Below, in pieces: positions 55,672 to 63,470 of a stretch of DNA of 64,000 nucleotides (position 1 is the stretch's first letter; each line of letters begins with the position of its first letter). The stretch is taken from assembly GCF_002797935.1 (NCBI RefSeq), contig NZ_PGER01000001.1:4092001-4156000 (forward strand), written 5' to 3'. This stretch comes from Flavobacterium sp. 1. Lineage in GTDB: Bacteria > Bacteroidota > Bacteroidia > Flavobacteriales > Flavobacteriaceae. The notes beneath the pieces are model-generated. The model made no database searches. It was not told the origin of the DNA and was given only the letters and a program-made list of their open reading frames with translations. A program made the position numbers and the translations under genes.

Positions 55672-57786
55672 ATGAAGAATATAAACATCGGAATTGATTT
55701 AGGAACGACGAATTCGGGAATAGCAAAATATGAAAACGGAAAAATCAGCATTTATAAAAATCCTGTTGGTTTCAAAGACACCATTCCCTCAGTGGTTTCA
55801 TTCCGAAAAGGACGCATACAAATAGGCGAAAAAGCGAGAGAACACAGCGCTACCAACGCCGAAAATGTATTCTCCTCTTTTAAACGAAAAATGGGATCGG
55901 ATGAAGTGTATTACATCAAAGATTTGGATAAAAACTGCAGTCCGATAGAGCTTTCTTCGATGGTTTTGAATGAGCTGGTTAATTTCGCTCAAGGCGAAAG
56001 CTTGAAATCTGCGGTAATTACGATTCCGGCTTCGTTTGATACGATTCAGTCAAATGCTACCAAAAAAGCAGGCTATCAAGCGGGTTTTGAAGAAATTGTT
56101 TTGCTCCAAGAACCCATTGCCGCTTGTTTGGCGTATTCCAACTCCTTAAATCTTGAAATCACTTCAGATAAAAAATGGCTGGTATACGATTTTGGAGGAG
56201 GAACTTTTGACATTGCATTAATAAACATCAATGAGCGCGACCTCAAAGTATATGATCATAAGGGCAATAATTTTTTGGGCGGTGTTGATTTGGACACTTT
56301 GTTTGTTGAGAAAATAATCTGTCCGAAAATCGAAAAGGAAACCCACGAAAGTAATCTCTGGGAGAAGCTGATTTCTAAAGAAAACGCCGCCTACAACAAA
56401 CTGTTTTTTGAACTGCTGTACAAAGCAGAAGAAGCCAAAAAAGAACTTTCGATAAAAGAAACATCAAACATTGAAATTGACTCTGATGAACTTTCCATCT
56501 CCTTGGACATCGAGATCAGCCGAAAAGAATTTGAAACAATCATCCAATCCAAATTTGAGGAATCCTTTCATTTAGTCGAAAAACTGATCAAAGACAATCA
56601 CTTAAACTTTTCGGATATTGAGCGCATCATCCTTGTTGGCGGTACCACATACATTCCGTACATACGCCAGCAGTTACAGCAAAGAACACAAATTCAGGTA
56701 GAAACCACTTTGGATCCTACAACTGCTGTAATCATTGGCGCGGCGTATTATGCGGGTTCAAAACCTTCGGAATTAATTGAGCAAGAAATCTTAAACGAAC
56801 CTAAAATTGAACAAAACAACATTCAGGTTGAAACAATCTATGAACCCCATTCTAAAGATTCCGAAGAACTGATTGTAATTCTTTTGGAAGAATCATTCGA
56901 CGGTTATTATAGAATTACCCGAGCCGACGGCGGTTTTGACACCGGTCTCTTAAAAGCAAGTAAAAAAATAGCCGAGTTTGTTCCTTTGCTGGAAAAAACA
57001 ACCAATCAGTTTACGCTGTTTTTATACGATCAGCAGCAAAAACAAGTGTTTAGCAATGCTAATATCCAGATTACAAATGGCTTATATAGTATTTTGGGCC
57101 AGCCAATTCCGAATGATATCTGTTTAGAATTAGACGAAGAAACGGGTAAAAGCCACATGGAAATTATCTTTAAGAAAAATGATATTCTGCCTTTAAAGAA
57201 AACCATTTACAAAACCTGTTCGAAAAACATACTAAAAAACTCCGACCAAAAACTAATCATAAACGTAGTTGAAGGCAATGCAGGAAGTATGGTGGGCAGT
57301 AACCTTTCCATTGGTTATATCGAAATCTGCGGCAGTAATTTTGAGCAGGATCTGCTGAAAGGAATGGATATTGAGCTTAATTTTAAGGTTTCGGAGTCGC
57401 GGGATTTAAGTATTGATGTTTATATCAGCGCATTGGATTTGGAAATAAGCGAAGTCTTCAATCCGCATCAAAGAAAAATTTCGATTGATAAATTATCATT
57501 GGAAATCAAAAATGCTTTAGACACTGTTTTAGAAGAAATCAGGAATGAAGAGCCAAATGAGAATTATGAATATCTGGCCAAATTAAAAAGATCCCAAGAA
57601 TCGTTAACCGTTCTTTATAACGAGGCATTGGAGAATAAAAATGATGCCATAACCGATAAAAAATATCAGATTGACGAACTGAAAAAATCTACATTCAGGA
57701 ATTTGACGATATTATTCGGCACAAACACGTATTGTCAGAGATGGAAGAGTACAGCAAAATCAAGGACAGCCTTTACTTTTATCTAG
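55672..57786 (+). CDS. Hsp70-family chaperone (C-terminus displaced by frameshift)
   Basis: 704 residues as read. The ATPase domain is complete: phosphate-1 loop NIGIDLGTTNSGIAKYENG, AVITIPASFDTIQ, KAGYQAGFEEIVLLQEPIAA, phosphate-2 DFGGGTFDIALININ and adenosine motif IILVGGTTYIP near 320. Past about residue 375 there is no close match to the DnaK substrate domain; instead a strand-rich part (EELIVILLEESFDGYYRIT) and a second beta region (SMVGSNLSIGYIEICGS) follow, so this is a specialised Hsp70. From about residue 672 the reading turns unlikely (STFRNLTILFGTNTYCQR). The natural continuation lies in the -1 frame to 58157, giving about 828 residues. The GrpE-like gene precedes it; no J-domain gene is seen. 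Confidence 0.88.
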   Translation: MKNINIGIDLGTTNSGIAKYENGKISIYKNPVGFKDTIPSVVSFRKGRIQIGEKAREHSATNAENVFSSFKRKMGSDEVYYIKDLDKNCSPIELSSMVLNELVNFAQGESLKSAVITIPASFDTIQSNATKKAGYQAGFEEIVLLQEPIAACLAYSNSLNLEITSDKKWLVYDFGGGTFDIALININERDLKVYDHKGNNFLGGVDLDTLFVEKIICPKIEKETHESNLWEKLISKENAAYNKLFFELLYKAEEAKKELSIKETSNIEIDSDELSISLDIEISRKEFETIIQSKFEESFHLVEKLIKDNHLNFSDIERIILVGGTTYIPYIRQQLQQRTQIQVETTLDPTTAVIIGAAYYAGSKPSELIEQEILNEPKIEQNNIQVETIYEPHSKDSEELIVILLEESFDGYYRITRADGGFDTGLLKASKKIAEFVPLLEKTTNQFTLFLYDQQQKQVFSNANIQITNGLYSILGQPIPNDICLELDEETGKSHMEIIFKKNDILPLKKTIYKTCSKNILKNSDQKLIINVVEGNAGSMVGSNLSIGYIEICGSNFEQDLLKGMDIELNFKVSESRDLSIDVYISALDLEISEVFNPHQRKISIDKLSLEIKNALDTVLEEIRNEEPNENYEYLAKLKRSQESLTVLYNEALENKNDAITDKKYQIDELKKSTFRNLTILFGTNTYCQRWKSTAKSRTAFTFI

Positions 57787-58157
57787 AAAAAGCCAGCCCA
57801 AGACAAAAAGAAGAGTATGAAAAAATCATAAGAAATGAAAAAGAAGTTCTTCAATCCAACAACAAATATTTAATCCGCAAAAAAAATAAAGAGCTTGAAA
57901 GCCTGCTGGATAACATTTATCAAAATCAAGATGAAAGCTACATAGACTATTTTTATTATTTGCGTTTTGAAGATCCGAGTGCTTTCAAAGACAGATCCAA
58001 ACACAGTAAACTGATGCAGTTGGGAGAAAAAGCAATTGACAACTCCAACCTAATCGAATTAAAATCGATATGCCATCAGCTGTATCATTTATTGATTGTT
58101 AAGCCCAAAAGGAGAGACGATTTCAACACATTTGACGGGAATCTTGGGATAAAATAA
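57690..58157 (+). CDS. C-terminal continuation of the Hsp70-like protein in another frame
   Basis: This frame joins the Hsp70 frame at the A6 run 57682-57687: with one more A the product reads LKKIYIQEFDDIIRHKHVLS and goes on for about 156 helical residues (EMEEYSKIKDSLYFYLEKAS, IDYFYYLRFEDPSAFKDR, LIVKPKRRDDFNTFDGNLGI). A TTG at 57732 could start a separate 141-residue protein, but the upstream codons are clean and in character, so a split of one gene is more likely. Whether the break is a mutation, a sequencing error or programmed slippage cannot be told. The region is charged and coiled-coil-like. Confidence 0.65.
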   Translation, partial: YIQEFDDIIRHKHVLSEMEEYSKIKDSLYFYLEKASPRQKEEYEKIIRNEKEVLQSNNKYLIRKKNKELESLLDNIYQNQDESYIDYFYYLRFEDPSAFKDRSKHSKLMQLGEKAIDNSNLIELKSICHQLYHLLIVKPKRRDDFNTFDGNLGIK

Positions 58158-58163
58158 ACATTC

Positions 58164-58183
58164 CCCACGGTTGAAATCGTGGG
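58164..58183. repeat. Short REP-like hairpin
   Basis: CCCACG (58164-58169) and CGTGGG (58178-58183) around GTTGAAAT, then GCTA. From memory this CCCACGGTTGAAA...CGTGGG motif is scattered between genes in Flavobacterium genomes. It may also end the Hsp70 and dprA transcripts, which converge here. Confidence 0.5.
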
Positions 58184-58245
58184 CTACAATGATAATAACG
58201 AAACACAATCAATTTTTATAGATCCCAAATTTCTGAAATCAAAAA

Positions 58246-59346
58246 TCAAATCGCTTCAAACATTTTCCCAGGCAAAGGCCGTATCACGCCTTTTAATTCC
58301 ATATTCAAAAGTAATCCCGAAATTCTATAAATCGGAAAATCACAATGCAGGGCAATGATGTCCATTAATTCTTTCCCAGTTTTCAGGAGATAATCGTACA
58401 CTTTCTGCTCGTCATCATCCAGCGTGACAAACAGCTGTTTTTGAACTGCTTTGGTTTCCTGCACAATATCCCAATTCAGGTTGTAAATCAAGTCGGCTGC
58501 ACTGGTGAGTAAATTTGCTTTTTGAGTTTTAATCAAATTATTGCAGCCTTGACTGTATTTGTCGGTGGTTCGTCCTGGAACAGCAAAGACATCGCGGTTG
58601 TAATCATTGGCCATATTCGCAGTGATGAGCGAGCCGCCTCTATCTGCAGATTCGATAACAATTGTAGCTTCACTAATTCCGGCTACAATTCTGTTTCGGC
58701 GGACAAAATTCTCTTTGTCTGGATTTGAGGAGCTCCAAAATTCAGTCATAAAACCGCCGTTTTGCTCCATTTTGGCCATATACTTCTTATGTGGTTTGGG
58801 ATAAATTTGATTCAAACCATGCGCCACAACTCCAATAGTCTGCAAATTATTCTCCATTGCCAATTGATGTGCCACAATATCCACGCCATAAGCAAAACCG
58901 CTGACGATTATCGGATCCAAAGGCGCTAAATCTTCTATTAATTTTCGGCAGAATTCAGTTCCATACGAAGTGATTTGACGCGTACCGACAATGCTGATTA
59001 TTTTTCGGTTTTTGAGATTAATGTTTCCAGCCGAAAACAACAGAACCGGCCCGTCGATACAGTGCTTCAACCGATCAGGGTAGTTGTGATCCTGAAAACT
59101 AAGAACTTCAATATTGTTCTTTTGAATGAAATCCAATTCTTGTTTTGCTTTTTCAAAAACGCTTTTATCCTTAAAATTTTTAAGCAAAACAGTTCCTACC
59201 CCATCAATGGAGGCAAGCTGCTGTGATTTGGCATTCAAAACATTTTCGGCAGTTCCAAAGTGAGTAAGCAGTTTTTTGGCCATTATATCGCCCACGCCTT
59301 CAACACGCAGTAAAGCCAACAGGTAAAATATATTTTCTTCTGACAT
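58246..59346 (-). CDS. dprA: DNA-processing protein DprA
   Basis: 366 residues, the usual length. DprA protects incoming single strands in natural transformation and loads RecA on them. An N-terminal helix-hairpin-helix part (LALLRVEGVGDIMAKKLL, LASIDGVGTVLLKNF) precedes the Rossmann-like DprA fold, with ISIVGTRQITSYG, IVSGFAYGVDIVAH, IGVVAHGLNQIYPKPHKK and RNRIVAGISEATIVIESADR plus GGSLITANMANDYNRDVFAV. The C-terminal winged-helix-like part ends GVIRPLPGKMFEA. It is convergent with the Hsp70 unit and divergent from the HU/SPOR gene. Confidence 0.96.
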   Translation of the reverse strand: MSEENIFYLLALLRVEGVGDIMAKKLLTHFGTAENVLNAKSQQLASIDGVGTVLLKNFKDKSVFEKAKQELDFIQKNNIEVLSFQDHNYPDRLKHCIDGPVLLFSAGNINLKNRKIISIVGTRQITSYGTEFCRKLIEDLAPLDPIIVSGFAYGVDIVAHQLAMENNLQTIGVVAHGLNQIYPKPHKKYMAKMEQNGGFMTEFWSSSNPDKENFVRRNRIVAGISEATIVIESADRGGSLITANMANDYNRDVFAVPGRTTDKYSQGCNNLIKTQKANLLTSAADLIYNLNWDIVQETKAVQKQLFVTLDDDEQKVYDYLLKTGKELMDIIALHCDFPIYRISGLLLNMELKGVIRPLPGKMFEAI

Positions 59347-59524
59347 ATCTTACAATTATACGATAAATATTTAAAAAAAAACTACTTACAGGTTCACAGT
59401 TCTATCAATTTATAAAAAAATGAACCAAAAAAAGAGTTGCTAAATAAAAATTCGTCAAAAACAAAACAGTAATCTACTGATAGTGCATTACTTGCAAATT
59501 GTTAATAAAAATTGTGAATAAAAT

Positions 59525-59554
59525 TTTGATAACTATTCACGTTGCATAACTTTG
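59525..59554 (+). promoter_or_regulatory. Promoter of HU/SPOR gene
   Basis: TTTG (59525-59528), 18 nt, TAACTTTG (59547-59554): a full match to the Bacteroidetes consensus. The ATG at 59560 is 5 nt past the element, so the leader is very short and the TTG at 59542 cannot be the start. Confidence 0.65.
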
Positions 59555-59559
59555 TTAAC

Positions 59560-60543
59560 ATGAAAATAGAACTTTACATCGCGCAGCTTTTATACCGTTA
59601 TCAATGTGTAACCGTTCCAGGTTTTGGAGCTTTCTTGGCCGAAATTCAATCGGCTCAACTGCTTGAAAACTCTCATTCTTTTTTTCCGCCAAAAAAAATG
59701 ATTTCTTTTAATTCCAACATCAAAAATAATGATGGATTATTAGCCAATCATATTGCCCAAGCGGAAAAGACTTCCTATGATTATTCCTTGAGTGCTATTG
59801 AATACGAGGTGCTAAACTGGAAAAAATCGTTACAGGAAGACCGTTCGTTAACCATAAAAAATATTGGTGTCCTTAGTTTGAATGCCGAAAATAATATTCT
59901 TTTTGCGCCAAACGAGCAAACCAATTACAATGCAAAATCTTTCGGGCTTACATCTTTTGTTTCGCCAGCCGTAAAAAGAGAATTGGAACTTATTAAACCT
60001 GAAGCAGTAACTGAAATCCAAAAAACAGTAATCGAAGAAGAAAAACCTATTTTCAATTTTATTCCTGAAACTGAAGCCAGAAAAAGCAATCCTTACCTAA
60101 AATATGCCGCAGTATTCGTAATTGGATTGGCTGTTGCCGGATCTGTAGGATATCCAATATATCAAAACCAAATTGCCACTGAAACTCTTTTGGTAGAAAC
60201 AGCAGTGCAAAAAAAGGTGCAAAATAAAATACAGGAAGCTACTTTCTTTATCCAGACACCAATTCCAGCCGTTACGCTGTCTTTAAAATCGGACAAGAAA
60301 GAAGCAGTAAAACTACCTTATCACATTATGGCCGGCGCTTTTAGAAGTGAAGCCAATGCTCAAAAGAGATACAATCAATTGGTTGCCAAAGGTTTTGATG
60401 CAAGAGTATTGGGTGTAAACAAAAATGGCTACTACCCAGTTTTATACGGAAGCTATACTACTTTTGCGGAAGCAGAAAAAGAAAAAAATGAAATTATCGA
60501 AACAGATAATCCACAAGCATGGATTTTGATCCAATCTTTGTAG
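59560..60543 (+). CDS. HU-like N-terminal / SPOR C-terminal membrane protein
   Basis: About 327 residues from the ATG at 59560 (MKIELYIAQLL). Residues 1-150 carry two HU/IHF-like domains of the bacterial CCDC81 type (YRYQCVTVPGFGAFLAEIQ, then LTIKNIGVLSLNAENNILFA). A membrane helix at about 190-210 (YAAVFVIGLAVAGSVGYPIY) crosses the inner membrane, and the last 75 residues form a SPOR domain (YHIMAGAFRSEANAQKRYNQ, GYYPVLYGSYTTFAEAEKE). SPOR domains bind denuded peptidoglycan at the division septum, so the protein could link something in the cytoplasm, possibly DNA, to the septal wall. That link is inference; the domain order itself is typical of Bacteroidetes. Confidence 0.88.
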   Translation: MKIELYIAQLLYRYQCVTVPGFGAFLAEIQSAQLLENSHSFFPPKKMISFNSNIKNNDGLLANHIAQAEKTSYDYSLSAIEYEVLNWKKSLQEDRSLTIKNIGVLSLNAENNILFAPNEQTNYNAKSFGLTSFVSPAVKRELELIKPEAVTEIQKTVIEEEKPIFNFIPETEARKSNPYLKYAAVFVIGLAVAGSVGYPIYQNQIATETLLVETAVQKKVQNKIQEATFFIQTPIPAVTLSLKSDKKEAVKLPYHIMAGAFRSEANAQKRYNQLVAKGFDARVLGVNKNGYYPVLYGSYTTFAEAEKEKNEIIETDNPQAWILIQSL

Positions 60544-60564
60544 AAATCTAATTTTTCAAAATAC

Positions 60565-60614
60565 AAAATCACGAATAAAACCAAATCAGAAGAGTGGTTT
60601 ATTCGTGATTTTTT
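60565..60614 (+). terminator. Terminator after HU/SPOR gene
   Basis: AAAATCACGAATAAAACC (60565-60582) pairs with GGTTTATTCGTGATTTT (60596-60612, one bulged base), followed by T. Confidence 0.85.
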
Positions 60615-61033
60615 GTTTACCGCTTTTTCATTATGAAATCAAAAAGCTGTTTTAAAGCGCCTGATGCATTTTTATTCCAAAATCAATCGAGAAGAACCAT
60701 AGATCTTAAAACTCTTTTAAAACAAATAAAATGACCTTTGTAAGACATAAAGCAAATGTCTTAAGAACTCAATCATTTTATAAAGGCAATTTTCAAGAGC
60801 AATTGAAGAATCAGCAATTACAGGGCAAAGAAATTGATTACTTGCTATTATAATTTTACAGTCACTCTTGGTTAGTGTCTGATTCCGTTTCGATCTTCCT
60901 GCTGCCGAAAGAAATCAGGGGGATTATGACTTCAAAATACAATTTCTGTCCGATGCTGTTTCATAACCTCTTTTAGAAAAAACATTAGCTGCATTTTGCA
61001 AAATGAATTTATAGGTCAAAAGTGTTCAGGATT

Positions 61034-61076
61034 AAAACAGCCGCAGATAAAATGATTTAATCTGTGGCTGTTTTTT
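61034..61076. terminator. Probable bidirectional terminator (tetR 3' side)
   Basis: AAAACAGCCGCAGAT pairs with ATCTGTGGCTGTTTT (one G-U), with T runs on both strands. It lies about 65 nt after the stop of the minus-strand TetR gene. Confidence 0.7.
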
Positions 61077-61123
61077 GCTAACAACTCTCTATAAATTTAA
61101 TTGCCAATTTCAATTAATTAAAA

Positions 61124-61137
61124 ACTGACTAATCAGT
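61124..61137. promoter_or_regulatory. Candidate second TetR operator at 3' end of tetR
   Basis: ACTGACTAATCAGT differs by one base from the perfect palindrome upstream of tetR (61712-61725). It lies 2 nt beyond the tetR stop. Confidence 0.5.
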
Positions 61138-61139
61138 CA

Positions 61140-61703
61140 TTAATCTTCAATCATTTTCCAAAAAAGTTCAAAAGTTTCATTAATCAATTCCGCTGTTTCG
61201 TCTTTAAACGTATCAGCAGAAATAAGATAATAATACAGACCATTTATTTGGGCTGTAAAAAGGGAAAAAATAAAAGCTGCGGGCAAAGATTTTAAAAGTA
61301 CAAGATCAATTCCTTTTTGAATTAAAACATATAGCGGATGTTCATCTTGACTTAAAGTTCTTGTTATCGCAGATTTGTAATAAGGGGAATTAATAAATTG
61401 CTGTAAATACTTAAATTCAATTACGTTTTCTAAATTCCACTGCACAGAAGCTGCAAACAAGGAACGAAATGACTCTTTGGAAACTGAATGCGGTCCTAAG
61501 CTTTCAATAATAAAATCATCCATTTTCTTGACAATGCTGTTATAAATTGCAACAACGAGAATCTCTTTGGTTGCAAAATAATTAAACAGCGTTCCGTTTG
61601 CAATGCCTGCTTCTTGAGCAATTCTGCTCGTTGCAGTTCCATGAAACCCATTTTCAGCAAAGAGCTTAAGCGCTGCTGCGATAATTACCTGATCTTTATT
61701 CAT
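61140..61703 (-). CDS. TetR/AcrR-family transcriptional regulator
   Basis: 187 residues. The N-terminal helix-turn-helix is clear: IIAAALKLFAENGFHGTATS, RIAQEAGIANGTLFNYFATK. The C-terminal part (VQWNLENVIEFKYLQQFINS) is all-helical and would bind a ligand and the partner subunit. Such repressors often control efflux or lipid genes. A perfect 14-bp palindrome lies 9 nt before its start codon, fitting autoregulation, and a near-copy lies just past its stop, but no structural gene follows on that side: only decayed sequence. The regulator may therefore have lost its target or acts elsewhere. Confidence 0.92.
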   Translation of the reverse strand: MNKDQVIIAAALKLFAENGFHGTATSRIAQEAGIANGTLFNYFATKEILVVAIYNSIVKKMDDFIIESLGPHSVSKESFRSLFAASVQWNLENVIEFKYLQQFINSPYYKSAITRTLSQDEHPLYVLIQKGIDLVLLKSLPAAFIFSLFTAQINGLYYYLISADTFKDETAELINETFELFWKMIED

Positions 61704-62110
61704 TTTTAATAACTGATTAATCAGTCGTAAAGATAATCAAAAAAATACTTAACTCTGATTCCATTTTACAAATCTAATAGACCTGAATTCTTCTTCAAAA
61801 TTAAACACTTTTTTTAAATCCTTTAAGCATAAATAATTTGAATGAATATAATTTCAAAATCACAGTATCTATTTGTTAAGCTTAGGTACAAATTTTACCA
61901 ATCACTTTTATACTCTTTATTTAACAGACAATTCATTTACCTATTACAAAATCAATACAATAACTTTTAGTCTTTAATCGGATTATCGTGTTATATATCA
62001 GATTTATTTTTAACAAAAATAACCTTATTATATATTTGTATATATCTTATTCTCAGAAATATATAATAAAACTGGAGTTATTATTGAAATTAAAACTAAA
62101 AAAACTAAAG
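61704..62110. other. Intergenic region tetR / small membrane gene
   Basis: About 407 bp, very AT-rich. It holds the tetR operator palindrome near its left end and, near the right, TATATTTG at 62031-62038, a TANNTTTG match with a T-rich block about 20 nt before it, likely the promoter of the small membrane gene. Nothing else seen. Confidence 0.5.
61712..61725. promoter_or_regulatory. Candidate TetR operator in tetR promoter
   Basis: ACTGATTAATCAGT is a perfect 14-bp palindrome ending the upstream side of tetR, 9 nt before the ATG at 61703. Position and symmetry suit autorepression. Confidence 0.6.
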
Positions 62111-62329
62111 ATGAAAACCAATCAAATTACCACCAAAGAATGTGCATATTTAATCTATGCCTATGTAAGCATCTCTACATTTGTATTGATGGCAATTAGC
62201 AAAATCACAGACAGTCTTGAAAAAGCCCTAAATTTCAATTCAACGGTGTCACTAATAATTATTTTAAACATGATAATATTTGTCTCTTCGCGTTTTTTAT
62301 TCAAAAAAAATCATATCGTTCACAAATAA
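62111..62329 (+). CDS. Small two-helix membrane protein
   Basis: 72 residues from the ATG at 62111 (MKTNQITTKECAYL). A longer reading from 61988 is unlikely, as it crosses the promoter-like TATATTTG at 62031. Two membrane helices are visible (YLIYAYVSISTFVLMAIS and VSLIIILNMIIFVSSRFLF), joined by a short polar loop (KITDSLEKALNFN), and the end is basic (KKNHIVHK). No family recognised. A terminator follows at 62375. It stands alone between tetR and the decayed segment. Confidence 0.6.
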   Translation: MKTNQITTKECAYLIYAYVSISTFVLMAISKITDSLEKALNFNSTVSLIIILNMIIFVSSRFLFKKNHIVHK

Positions 62330-62374
62330 TCATCTTACTAAATCCTGCAATTAGATTTTAAACAGATTGACATC

Positions 62375-62410
62375 AAAAGAGGCTGAATCGGTATTCAGTC
62401 TCTTTTTTTT
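62375..62410 (+). terminator. Terminator after small membrane gene
   Basis: AAAGAGGCTGAAT pairs with ATTCAGTCTCTTT (one unpaired change) over a CGGT loop, with eight T at the end. Confidence 0.85.
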
Positions 62411-62418
62411 TACCAAAA

Positions 62419-62446
62419 AGCCATAAGAAATACTTTCCTTATGGCT
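62419..62446 (-). terminator. Terminator of the S41 peptidase remnant
   Basis: AGCCATAAG (62419-62427) and CTTATGGCT (62438-62446); on the minus strand a T run follows. It lies 55 nt after the stop of the S41 fragment. Confidence 0.7.
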
Positions 62447-62501
62447 TCATGAGTTTTCAACCTAATCTCAATTTATAAAATGTAAATATTATCTAACAAC
62501 T

Positions 62502-62678
62502 TTATTTACCTGTTTCTACGAACTTTATGGCACGTTCTAAAACTTCGTCTTTTCCCTGCTGAATACTAAGAAGTGCGGGTTTAACTTCAATGTCAGGAAT
62601 GATTCCGATTCGTTGTGTTTCGCGTCTGTCTGGATAATAAACACCAATTCCTGACATTATTGTAGATATTGCTGACTC
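62502..62678 (-). pseudogene. C-terminal remnant of an S41-family peptidase
   Basis: An open stretch of about 58 codons, closed upstream by a stop at 62681, ends at the TAA at 62502. It reads IMSGIGVYYPDRRETQRIGI, then IPDIEVKPALLSIQQGKDEV and LERAIKFVETGK, the typical C-terminal end of C-terminal-processing (S41) peptidases in Bacteroidetes. The PDZ and catalytic Ser/Lys parts are absent. The break falls at about 62660-62680, where a cassette-like tail begins, so the gene was cut by rearrangement. Confidence 0.75.
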
Positions 62679-62679
62679 T

Positions 62680-62698
62680 CAGCAGTTTCGTTCAACAC
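62680..62698. repeat. 19-bp direct repeat, copy 1
   Basis: CAGCAGTTTCGTTCAACAC matches the copy at 63982-64000 (CAGCGGTTCCGTTCAACAC) at 17 of 19 bases. Each copy borders a truncated gene tail on its left side. Between this copy and the SIMPL gene stop is a GC-richer tail (62699-62750) with GTTATGC and a small hairpin, resembling cassette ends. Confidence 0.6.
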
Positions 62699-62756
62699 CC
62701 GTTTCATTGTTTGTGCTGCGCACGCAACGAGACCTTTGCCGTTATGCGAGGTATTT

Positions 62757-63470
62757 CTATTCGATTTTGAATTTAATATAAATTTGGCTTTCAATTCTAA
62801 TTTTTTCAAACTCAATATCAATTGGAACATAGTTTTGTTTGTTTCTGTTTGAGTAACCGACGACCACAACTTCTTGTAATTCGAAGTTGCTATTATTATT
62901 TCTGTCAACTACTGTTTTTAAGTCAGAGATAAATATTGCGTTTCCAATTTTTTGATTCAATGCTTCAGCCATATAATTGGCTTGATTTTTTGCCTTTACA
63001 ACTGCTTTTTGTTTTAAAGGCAAAAACATTTCGTTTATTTTGGAATATTCAGTTTTTTCAAGTGTAACATTTGAAATTCCAATTTCTTCTAATTCAGCTA
63101 ATACTTTGCCTGCAACTTTTGAATCATAAACAACTAAAATATAATTTTTTGTTTTCTGGATATCTTGTTGCTTTAAAAGATATTTTTTATAATTACTCGC
63201 TAAATCTTTAAGAGTTAATTGAGTTTGAGTATTTATTCCAAGTTTTTTTAAACTTTCATTCATCGTAGTTTCTAATTCTTCCACCGAAATTTTCCCTTTA
63301 GTGTCTTTTTCAGAAATTACAATTTTTAGAAATATTCTGTCAGGTGTTACTAACGTATCACATTTTGCCGAAGTTTCTAAATAGGGTAAATCAATAAAAT
63401 TTTTCTCTTGCGAGAATGCATTCAAACTTATTAAAGTAAAAATTAAGAGTATTATTTTTTTCGTTTTTAT
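62757..63470 (-). CDS. SIMPL-domain (DUF541) exported protein, start codon changed
   Basis: About 237 residues if read from the ATA at 63470. The region KTKKIILLIFTLISLNAFSQ is an obvious signal peptide, but no ATG, GTG or TTG stands before it; the codon where ATG is expected reads ATA. A TTG at 63425 would leave out most of the signal peptide. The mature part fits the SIMPL family (VTPDRIFLKIVISEKDTKGK near the start, NKQNYVPIDIEFEKIRIESQ near the end), whose members are periplasmic or outer-membrane proteins of unknown function. Its 3' tail runs into the direct-repeat border. Possibly a silenced gene. Confidence 0.7.
   Translation of the reverse strand: MKTKKIILLIFTLISLNAFSQEKNFIDLPYLETSAKCDTLVTPDRIFLKIVISEKDTKGKISVEELETTMNESLKKLGINTQTQLTLKDLASNYKKYLLKQQDIQKTKNYILVVYDSKVAGKVLAELEEIGISNVTLEKTEYSKINEMFLPLKQKAVVKAKNQANYMAEALNQKIGNAIFISDLKTVVDRNNNSNFELQEVVVVGYSNRNKQNYVPIDIEFEKIRIESQIYIKFKIE

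Larger units (their letters stand above)
60544..61139. other. 596-bp region without a firm gene; decayed coding traces
   Basis: A terminator hairpin sits at 60565-60614. A 40-codon ORF on the plus strand (60731-60853; begins MTFVRHKANVLRTQSFYKGN) and an in-frame stretch near 60884-60958 (reading RFDLPAAERNQGDYDFKIQF) look like coding remnants but belong to no family I know. A second hairpin (61034-61074) and a TetR-type palindrome (61124-61137) end the region. Confidence 0.4.
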
